Assembly (NCBI GenBank): GCA_029569475.1
Contig: JAKQSZ010000037.1
Location: 1 to 55,157, forward strand
Length of the DNA stretch: 55,157 bases
From: Candidatus Eiseniibacteriota bacterium
GTDB taxonomy: Bacteria; Eisenbacteria; RBG-16-71-46; CAIMUX01
Direction: 5' to 3'
The notes under the pieces are model-generated. The model saw only the letters and a list, made by a program, of their open reading frames with translations, searched no databases and was not told the DNA's origin. The position numbers and the translations under genes are program-made. Numbering within the stretch: position 1 is the stretch's first letter; each line of letters begins with the position of its first letter. Shown here in pieces: positions 33,542-40,707 of this stretch.

Positions 33542-35824
33542 TCATAGCGCCTGGCCAATCTGGTAGACCGCCACCGCCAGGACGTAGCCGAGAAGGGTCA
33601 GGCCCCAGAACTGCGCCATGGCCCACTTCCAGCCTCCCGTCTCGCGGCGCGTCACCGCCACGGTAGCCATACAGGGGGTCGCGATCAGCAAAAAGAGCAT
33701 CAGGGAGGCGCCGGCCAGCGTCGTGTAGTGACTGCGCAGCACTTCCTGGAGATCGCCGGAGTTCTCGTCTGCGCCTTCCAGGGAGAAGATCACCCCCATC
33801 TGCGCGACGAACACTTCCTTGGCCGCGAAGGCGCCGATGAGGCCGACACCGATCTGCCAGTCCAGGCCCATCGGCCTGAGCGCCGGCTCCAGGAAGGAGC
33901 CCAGGCGCCCGGCCACAGAACTCCGGAGATCCTCCGATGCCCGCATCGCTGCCAGTTGTTCCTCCGTAACGCGCGTAGCCGCCGGCGGGGCACCTTTGGC
34001 CGAAGCCCCAGGGCCGGCCGGGCTCGAAGCCGGGCCGGCCGGGGTCGAAGCCGGGCCGGCCGCGGGCTCGGTCTGTTCGGCCGAAACGACCACCAGGCGG
34101 CCGCTCGCGATCTCCCGGTCGACGGCGTAGCTCGACGGCTTGGGGAAGGAAGCCAGCGCCCAGAGCAGGATCGAGACCGCCAGGATGAGCGTGCCCGCCC
34201 GGCGGATGTAGACCCAGGCCCGGTCGGCCAGATGCAGAACCAGGGCGCGCAAGGTGGGGATGCGATACGGGGGCAGTTCGAGCACAAACGGCGAGGTCTT
34301 TCCCCGCAGCCAGGTCCGGCGCAGTAGCCACGCGGCGGCCAGCGCCAGGACGACCCCCACGACGTAAATGCTCCACAGCGCCGGTGCGCGGTGCCGCGGC
34401 GCGAAGAACGCCGGCACCAGGAGCATCCAGATCGGCAGGCGGGCGCCGCAGGACATGAGCGGAAGCACCAGGATCGTGGTCAGGCGATCGCGCTCGTCCC
34501 GCAGGGTACGCGTGGCCATGATGCCGGGGATCGAGCACCCGAACCCCGTCATGAGAGGAATGAAACTCTGGCCATGCAGGCCGAAGCGGTAGAGGAAGCG
34601 GTCCATGATGAACGCCGCGCGGGCCATGTAGCCGGTATCCTCGAAGATCGCGAGCCCAAGGAAGAGGAAGACGATATTGGGGAGAAAGACCATGACCCCC
34701 CCGACGCCGCCGATGATGCCGTCCACCAGCAGCGATCGCAGGGCCGAGCCACTTCCCGCCGGCCAGAGAGACGACACGGCCGCTCCGAGCCATTGGAAGA
34801 GCCCATCGATCCAGTTCATCGGGATCTCGCCCAGCCGGAAGGCCATCCAGAAGAGCGCGTACATCAGCAACAGGAAGATCGGCAGGCCCAGCACGGGATG
34901 GACGACGATCTCGTCGATCCTGTCCGACACCGCGCGCGCGTTGTACCGCGGTGGGCGGTGGAGGACCTCCCGCAGCAGCCCATCGATGAAGCCGTGATAC
35001 CGCTCGGTGACATAGAGCGCCATGTCCATCCCGGTCTCGGACTCGAGCCGGGCACGCTGGGTGGCCGCCTCGGCCACCGCGGCTTGCCCGCCCTCGCCGT
35101 TCCGGGCGAGCAGCCCCACGATCTTCTCATCGCCGACCAGGAGCTTCTCGGCCAGCCACGGGCGGGTCTGTTCGGGGCCGGCGCTCGGTGGGATCAACTC
35201 CGCGATGGCCGCGAGGGCGCGCTCCAAGCGCTCGCCCAGGACGAGACGACCGCTGCTCCCCGCCTGCTGCTGCGCCGCCCTTGCGATGGCTTGCTTCAAT
35301 CGGTCGACCCCGAGTCCGACATGTCCGACCGTGGTGACGATCGGCACCCCGAGCAGTTCGCTCAGCTTTTCCAGGTCCAGCCGGGCGCCGCTGCGCTCGA
35401 ACTCATCCCACATGTTCAGGCAGAGAATCGGATTGGCGTGGATCTGCATCACCTGGCCGAGGAGATGAAGCCCGCGCGCCATCGTGGTCGACTCCACCAC
35501 GACCACCGTTACCGCGCCCTCGGCGTTCTTCAACTGCTCGGTGGCGATCCGCTCTTCGGGGGAGTACGAGGTGAGGCTGTAGGTGCCCGGCAGATCGAGC
35601 ACTTCATAGCGAACCCCATCGAGGACATAGGCGCCCTCTCGCTTCTCCACGGTCACGCCAGGATAGTTCGCCACCTTGTGTCGCGCACCAGTCAGGCGGT
35701 TGAACAGCGACGTCTTGCCGCTGTTGGGGTTGCCCGCGAGAAGAACGCGAGTCGAGCCGGTCGCGATCACGCGGTCGGGCCCCTCGAGATGATCAACCAC
35801 GCCATTTCCCGGCCAGCGATGCAT
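33542..35824 (-). CDS. feoB: Ferrous iron transport protein B
   Basis: FeoB moves Fe(II) across the inner membrane. The N-terminal G domain has GNPNSGKTS (31-39), the switch stretch NYPGVTVEKREG, LDLPGTYSL and NMWDE. The membrane part shows the Gate motifs (GFGCSIPGIMATRTL and LMSCGARLPIWMLLV) and ends LGYVLAVAVYQIG. At 760 aa it is a full-length protein. Between membrane segments, residues ~595-625 hold a Pro/Ala repeat (AGPASTPAGPASSPAGPG) coded by a ~21-bp DNA repeat, absent from ordinary FeoB. No feoA was found beside it. Confidence 0.94.
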   Translation of the reverse strand: MHRWPGNGVVDHLEGPDRVIATGSTRVLLAGNPNSGKTSLFNRLTGARHKVANYPGVTVEKREGAYVLDGVRYEVLDLPGTYSLTSYSPEERIATEQLKNAEGAVTVVVVESTTMARGLHLLGQVMQIHANPILCLNMWDEFERSGARLDLEKLSELLGVPIVTTVGHVGLGVDRLKQAIARAAQQQAGSSGRLVLGERLERALAAIAELIPPSAGPEQTRPWLAEKLLVGDEKIVGLLARNGEGGQAAVAEAATQRARLESETGMDMALYVTERYHGFIDGLLREVLHRPPRYNARAVSDRIDEIVVHPVLGLPIFLLLMYALFWMAFRLGEIPMNWIDGLFQWLGAAVSSLWPAGSGSALRSLLVDGIIGGVGGVMVFLPNIVFLFLGLAIFEDTGYMARAAFIMDRFLYRFGLHGQSFIPLMTGFGCSIPGIMATRTLRDERDRLTTILVLPLMSCGARLPIWMLLVPAFFAPRHRAPALWSIYVVGVVLALAAAWLLRRTWLRGKTSPFVLELPPYRIPTLRALVLHLADRAWVYIRRAGTLILAVSILLWALASFPKPSSYAVDREIASGRLVVVSAEQTEPAAGPASTPAGPASSPAGPGASAKGAPPAATRVTEEQLAAMRASEDLRSSVAGRLGSFLEPALRPMGLDWQIGVGLIGAFAAKEVFVAQMGVIFSLEGADENSGDLQEVLRSHYTTLAGASLMLFLLIATPCMATVAVTRRETGGWKWAMAQFWGLTLLGYVLAVAVYQIGQAL

Positions 35825-36025
35825 GCCCCTGTCCCCCGTGCGCTTGACCGATCAATCTAATCCCAGGGCGCTCGTCCACCAAGAGGCAAACGAGGCTTGC
35901 ACAACGAGCGGGTGACGGCCGGCGTGAACTGGCGACAGGCGAGCAGAAAAGGCGGGGCCCTTTGCGCTGATTTATGTCGTCTCAGCGATGCGAGCGAACG
36001 TTCACGGCTGCTGTCCGAGATCGTC
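35825..36025. other. Gap of 201 bp upstream of feoB
   Basis: This is the expected place for the feoB promoter and, if present, an iron-responsive operator. I looked for a Fur-box-like palindrome and found none that is convincing. No gene is supported here. Confidence 0.4.
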
Positions 36026-36460
36026 TCAGCGAGGCAAGTGCTCCCGGCAGAACTCCTCGATCCGACCGGCCAGGGCAACCGCGACCTCCGCGTCGGTCCG
36101 GAGCAGCGCCATCGCGTCGGGCGGTGGATCCGTGGGCGTCTCGTCCGCCTCCTCTCCGATGCATGACGTGGTCATCCGGTAGCGCGCCAGTTCGACCGCG
36201 GCCGGCGGCAACTCCTCCGGTACCTCGATTTCTGAACGGAGCTTGTGCATCAGGGCGACCGGCCCCCGGCAGTCCACTTCCAGGCCCAGGCCCAGGAGGA
36301 CCGAAGTCAACGCGCGTTCGGCCCCGCGGCACGCCGAGAACGCCGCCCACTCGGCAAACCCGCCAGACAACAGACATCGGGCGTGCGAGAAGTCACGACT
36401 CGCGTCCACCCAGCAGTCGGCCCACTCCGGCGAAGCTGCGCTTCCGTTCTGAGGTTTCAT
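36026..36460 (-). CDS. HEPN-domain protein (144 aa)
   Basis: The protein has the HEPN helical pattern: DASRDFSHARCLLSGGFAEW, a second helix with the alpha-helical GAERALTSVLLGLGLE, then VALMHKL and a C-terminal helix ending EEFCREHLP. HEPN proteins are often RNases or partners of nucleotidyltransferases. The R-x4-6-H RNase motif is not evident, and no MNT-type nucleotidyltransferase gene lies next to it, so a toxin role is not supported. GGAG sits 7 nt before the ATG at 36460. Confidence 0.72.
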   Translation of the reverse strand: MKPQNGSAASPEWADCWVDASRDFSHARCLLSGGFAEWAAFSACRGAERALTSVLLGLGLEVDCRGPVALMHKLRSEIEVPEELPPAAVELARYRMTTSCIGEEADETPTDPPPDAMALLRTDAEVAVALAGRIEEFCREHLPR

Positions 36461-37013
36461 AGAGACGCTCCGATCCTATCGCGCGTTGTCGGGCCGGTCA
36501 ACGGCGGCGTGTCGCGGTGTCTCACCGCGGTGTTTGCGGTATTCCATGTTCCGGCGCCAGTAACTTCAGCCGCACGGATCCAACGTCCGAATGGCGCCTG
36601 CATCGCAAAGGCATGGACGGGAGTATTCAAGATCAGTGCGACGATGAGCGTCAAGCCGCATGTCTGAACGTTTCTTCACCTCATGACACCGGGACTCGCG
36701 TGAAACGCGTGCTTGTACAGCCAGGCCACTTCGCGACCGATTCCCTTCGCGGACTTCGTACGTTTTTCCCGCATGGGTTCAGGGAGGTCCGGCATGGTCC
36801 GGCCGAGGCCTGTGGAACAGCGTCCGAGTCGACCTTCCGGCATGCACGTAACGTGGGGAGCCGTCTGCGGTGAGGCGAAAGATGCTGGCCGAATCGGCAG
36901 CTTCATGCGATAGGATCCACGCAAGCGACATCCTACCCCCCGCCGGCGCGGATGCGATCCTGACCTGCTGGCCAGTTGTTCGATCCCCGCAAGGCATCCA
37001 ATCAGGAGCTCGC
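36461..37013. other. Non-coding island of 553 bp with lower G+C by eye
   Basis: The longest gap of the window. From about 36540 to 36760 the sequence is visibly less G+C-rich than its surroundings. An open frame on the minus strand (36676-36924) has a mildly protein-like end (GIGREVAWLYKHAFH) but no ribosome-binding site or known family. CAGGAG just before 37014 belongs to the next gene. It may contain a promoter region, an RNA gene or an eroded mobile fragment. Confidence 0.4.
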
Positions 37014-40000
37014 ATGAGCAGTAAAGGCAGGATCGATCTACCCAAGGGCGGGACGCCGGTCAGGACCCAGAGAGGATTGGTCTCGATCATCTGGCGAGGC
37101 ACCGGCGCGCTGCTGACTCTGTTGATCTTCTCATCCCTGACCCGGGGAGCGACCTGGGTGGTCGATCCTTCGGGAGCCGGAGACTTCCTCGCTATTGCGC
37201 CGGCGTTGGCGGCCGCCGGCAACGGCGACTCCGTTCTGGTGGTCCCGGGGGTGTATACCGGGAACCAGAACAAGAATCTCGACTTCGGCGGACGGGGCAT
37301 CGCGCTGCTGGCCATCGGGGGGGCCGACCTGACTGTCATCGACGGACAGGGCAGCGGACGCGCATTCCACTTTCACAGCGGCGAGCCCCCCTCGGCGATC
37401 GTGGGGGGGTTCCGTATCACACGCGCCCCCACCGGATCGCCGGTTCGGATTGCCGCCGGTTCGCGCCCTACCATCCGCGACTGCGTCATCGAGGACAACC
37501 ACGTGACCAGCGGTCCGGGCGGTGGCGTCGCCATCATCGCGTCGGCGCCGGCTTTCGTGCGCTGCGCTATCGTCCAGAACTCCAGTTCGGCCCATGGCGG
37601 AGGGGTTTACATCGAAGGCGGCGCTCCTGTCTTCATCGACTGCTTCGTGGTGGGCAACCGGACCGAGGGCCGGGGCGGTGGGTTCTGGGTCAATAATGGC
37701 GCCAACCTCTCCCTCTCCCGCTGCACCGTCACCGCCAATCAGGCCGACCAGTCCGACGCTGGGTTCAATGGGGGCGGGATCATCCTCACGGGCGGCTCGA
37801 CCGCTTCCTTGCAGGCCTCGATCCTCTGGGGCAACCGCGCGTCCAACGGAGACGACGCCTTCATCGACGGCACTTCCACGCTCCAGGCCGAGTGCTCCGT
37901 GGTGGACGTGTCCGGCCTCCAGGGGCCGGGTGGATTCGAGCCCGGTCCGCACATCAGCCAGGTCGAACCGCACTTCTGCCTTCCTTCGTACAACTTCGAG
38001 CAGCCGTGGACCGACGGCGACTATACCTTGGGGGCGAACTCCCCCTGCCTTCCCGGCAACAACCCCTGCGGAGTACGCATCGGCGCGGCAGGAGCGGACT
38101 GCGGCGATATCGCGGTCTGGACCGGGGCGGCAGGCACGACCGCCTGGGAGAACCCATTCAACTGGGCCGGCCAGGCCCTCCCCGGTCCGGATGACCACGT
38201 GCAGTTGACGCGTGGCAACGTCGTTCTCTCTTCGGAGGCGGCCATCGCGCTGCTGACGCAGGTGCCCGAGGCGGGAATGGACACCTTTCTTGTCTCGGGG
38301 GGAAGCCTCCAGGTCGGCGGAAGCCCCGACGGACCACGTCCCGGAACCAAGGTTCAAGAATCGACCACGATTTCGGGCAACACCGGGGTCGAGAACGGCG
38401 GGGACGCCAGCTCGGCCGGAAACCTGGACCACCGCCTGGAGTGGATCATCCGCTATGCGGGCAGGCTCCGCCTGAACGGCGGCTCGCTGAGCGGGTACGG
38501 CCTGTTCACCGTCGACGGGGAGTTCGAGAGCGATGGCTCCAGCGGTGTCGGCCCCTACGTGGAGATCAACAACCGCGGGGGAGGCTCCCCTCCCAACCAC
38601 CCCCTCGGGAACCGGGAGAATCGCAGTCTGGCGGCAGACGGTTCCAGAGCCCGGGGCGGCGGCCGTGCCGGCGGGCCCGGCCTTCGCATCGCCGGTGGCG
38701 TTTTCGACCTGCGGGGTGGACTGACCAACGGGGGCGAGGCTTTCGTCGAGGCCGGGGCGGAACTGCGGAACACCGGAAGGATCCGCCTGCAACCCGGCTC
38801 GACGACCGGCAACGACGGCGTCATCCAAAACGAGGCCGGCGCCACCCTCGAGGTATCCGCGGATCTCGAGGGCATGGGCCAGTTGTACAATCTGGGCATC
38901 ATCCGGCGTCAGGGCGCCGGCGCCGCGAGCATCTCATCGCCCGTGTACAATGATTTCGATCCCGCTTCGGGCCGGGCAGGCTTGATCGATGTGCTTTCCG
39001 GAACGCTGGCCACCGGGCCCTTGTACAACTCCGGCCGGATCGTCACCCGGGATGGGACCGTCCTATCGGCTGCCCTGCTGGACAACGGATTCCACGGCCT
39101 CCTCGAAGGCGCTGGAACCTATACTTCCTCGACCCTGGCGACCACCGGCACGATCTCCCCGGGATCCTCCCCCGGGCGGCTGAATGTGCAAGGCGACGTG
39201 GCGATCGGACCTTCCGGACGTCTTGACCTCGAGATCGGGGGCGCCGCGCCCGGCTCCGGATACGACCAGGTGGCGATCCAGGGCGGGTTCTCCACGAGCG
39301 GAGCTCTTTACGTCGAGTTGCTCGGGGGCTTCACGCCGCAGGTCGGGGACAGCTTTCGGGTGGTGACGGTCTCGCCGCCCGCCCCGTCGCCCGGGGCCTT
39401 CGGCTGTTTCTCGGGAATCCAGATCGAGGGCGGGCCCTTCCTTCTTCCGGTCGTCGGTCCGGACGGCGTCCTTCTGGTGGCCACCGGCACGGCGCCCGAC
39501 AATCAGCCTCCTCTCGCCGTCACCGATCAGCAGACCGTGACCCCGGGGATCCCCGCCGTCCTCACGCCGCTGGAGAACGACACCGATCCCGAAGGCGCGC
39601 CCCTGCGGCTGGTCTCGGTGACGGTCCCGGAACATGGGGTCGCCTGGATCAACGACGACCAGACGACCGTCACATACGTCCCTGATGCCGGGTACGCCGG
39701 CGGCGACCTCCTCGGCTACGTCGCGACCGATTGCGCGGGCGCTTCGGCGGCCGGCCTCATCTACCTGGGAGTCGGGACCTCCGCGGTGGACGGACGAACG
39801 GAAGCGGAGGGCCCGTCGCCGGAACCTCCACCGCTCCTCACCGGCGCCGGAACGCCGCGGCTGGCCGCGGCGCCGAACCCTTCCACGGGGCCGACCCGGC
39901 TCCGCTTCAGCATGCCGGGTCCCGGACCGGTCCGTCTGCTGATCACCGATGCGGCAGGCCGCACCGTGGCCACACTGACGGCGGACTCCGATCGCGCGGG

Positions 40001-40124
40001 GGTACACGAACTCGACTGGGACGGCAAAGGCGCGTCAGGCCGGCCGGTCGCGCCGGGAGTGTACTTCGTGCGCCTGCGGACCTCGGACGGGCCGAAGTCG
40101 GAGAAGCTCATTGTCGTTCGCTGA
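37014..40124 (+). CDS. Large secreted beta-helix surface protein with C-terminal sorting-type domain
   Basis: From the ATG at 37014 (CAGGAG 5 nt upstream) the protein has 1036 aa. A signal/anchor (TGALLTLLIFSSLTRGA) is followed by a right-handed beta-helix domain (~46-330; typical turns GDSVLVVPGVYTG, GGGVYIEGGAPVFIDC and LSLSRCTVTANQA). A Gly/Asn-rich passenger-like region (~365-830) comes next, then a cadherin/Ig-like domain (~833-925; LENDTDPEGAPLRLVSV, VTYVPDAGYAG). A FlgD-like C-terminal module (PNPSTGPTRLRFSMPG ... GVYFVRLRTSD) closes the protein. The last module resembles type IX-like sorting domains, so export to the cell surface is likely. Its end overlaps the ECF sigma factor gene. 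Confidence 0.82.
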   Translation: MSSKGRIDLPKGGTPVRTQRGLVSIIWRGTGALLTLLIFSSLTRGATWVVDPSGAGDFLAIAPALAAAGNGDSVLVVPGVYTGNQNKNLDFGGRGIALLAIGGADLTVIDGQGSGRAFHFHSGEPPSAIVGGFRITRAPTGSPVRIAAGSRPTIRDCVIEDNHVTSGPGGGVAIIASAPAFVRCAIVQNSSSAHGGGVYIEGGAPVFIDCFVVGNRTEGRGGGFWVNNGANLSLSRCTVTANQADQSDAGFNGGGIILTGGSTASLQASILWGNRASNGDDAFIDGTSTLQAECSVVDVSGLQGPGGFEPGPHISQVEPHFCLPSYNFEQPWTDGDYTLGANSPCLPGNNPCGVRIGAAGADCGDIAVWTGAAGTTAWENPFNWAGQALPGPDDHVQLTRGNVVLSSEAAIALLTQVPEAGMDTFLVSGGSLQVGGSPDGPRPGTKVQESTTISGNTGVENGGDASSAGNLDHRLEWIIRYAGRLRLNGGSLSGYGLFTVDGEFESDGSSGVGPYVEINNRGGGSPPNHPLGNRENRSLAADGSRARGGGRAGGPGLRIAGGVFDLRGGLTNGGEAFVEAGAELRNTGRIRLQPGSTTGNDGVIQNEAGATLEVSADLEGMGQLYNLGIIRRQGAGAASISSPVYNDFDPASGRAGLIDVLSGTLATGPLYNSGRIVTRDGTVLSAALLDNGFHGLLEGAGTYTSSTLATTGTISPGSSPGRLNVQGDVAIGPSGRLDLEIGGAAPGSGYDQVAIQGGFSTSGALYVELLGGFTPQVGDSFRVVTVSPPAPSPGAFGCFSGIQIEGGPFLLPVVGPDGVLLVATGTAPDNQPPLAVTDQQTVTPGIPAVLTPLENDTDPEGAPLRLVSVTVPEHGVAWINDDQTTVTYVPDAGYAGGDLLGYVATDCAGASAAGLIYLGVGTSAVDGRTEAEGPSPEPPPLLTGAGTPRLAAAPNPSTGPTRLRFSMPGPGPVRLLITDAAGRTVATLTADSDRAGVHELDWDGKGASGRPVAPGVYFVRLRTSDGPKSEKLIVVR

Positions 40125-40707
40125 TCGAGCCGGGTCCTCGCTCGAGCTGACCCGGGCGCTGGGTCTGCTGGCCCGCGGCGAGGCGGATCCTCCGGCCGCC
40201 CAGCAGGTCTTTTCGGCCGCCTATTCCGAGCTGCACCGGCTGGCATCGGGGCTGATGCGGCGCGAGCGGGGCAATCACACCCTCTCGGCCACCGCGCTGG
40301 TCCACGAGGCCTACCTTCGGCTGGTCGATCAGACCCTCTCGAGCGTGGAGGGACGAGCCCACTTCTACGGAATCGCCGCCCGCGCCATGCGGCAGATCCT
40401 CGTGGACCACGCCCGCCGGCGCTCGGCCGGCAAGAGAGGCGGGCACTGGGATCGCGTGACCCTGGACGAGAACCTGGCCGGAGAGGGGCTGCGCGATCTC
40501 GACCTGCTGGCGGTCGATGACGCCATCACGAAGCTGAACACCCACGACGAGCGAGCCGCCCGCGTCGTCGAGCTGAAGTTCTTCGCCGGCCTGACCAATG
40601 CCGAGGCCGCGCAGGTCCTGGCCGTCTCGGAGCGGACGGTCGACACGGACTGGAAGCTGGCGCGCCTCTGGCTGAAGCGCGCGTTGTCGGAGTCGCCGGG
40701 GCCATGA
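40111..40707 (+). CDS. ECF-type RNA polymerase sigma factor
   Basis: The 198-aa protein has region 2 (QVFSAAYSELHRLASGLMRR, then LSATALVHEAYLRLVDQ and FYGIAARAMRQILVDHARRR) and region 4 with its helix-turn-helix (LKFFAGLTNAEAAQVLAVSE, RTVDTDWKLARLWLKRAL). The sequence style matches the ECF family common in Acidobacteria and Planctomycetes (TIGR02999-type from memory). The TTG start at 40111 overlaps the end of the surface-protein gene by 14 nt, and its stop overlaps the kinase start (ATGA). No anti-sigma factor is adjacent; the kinase is the probable regulator. Confidence 0.9.
   Translation: MSFADRAGSSLELTRALGLLARGEADPPAAQQVFSAAYSELHRLASGLMRRERGNHTLSATALVHEAYLRLVDQTLSSVEGRAHFYGIAARAMRQILVDHARRRSAGKRGGHWDRVTLDENLAGEGLRDLDLLAVDDAITKLNTHDERAARVVELKFFAGLTNAEAAQVLAVSERTVDTDWKLARLWLKRALSESPGP

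Noticed and set aside
36676..36924. Small minus-strand ORF with a protein-like end (GIGREVAWLYKHAFH)
   Set aside because: No ribosome-binding site, no known family and the first half reads as shadow sequence; kept only as part of the unexplained gap.
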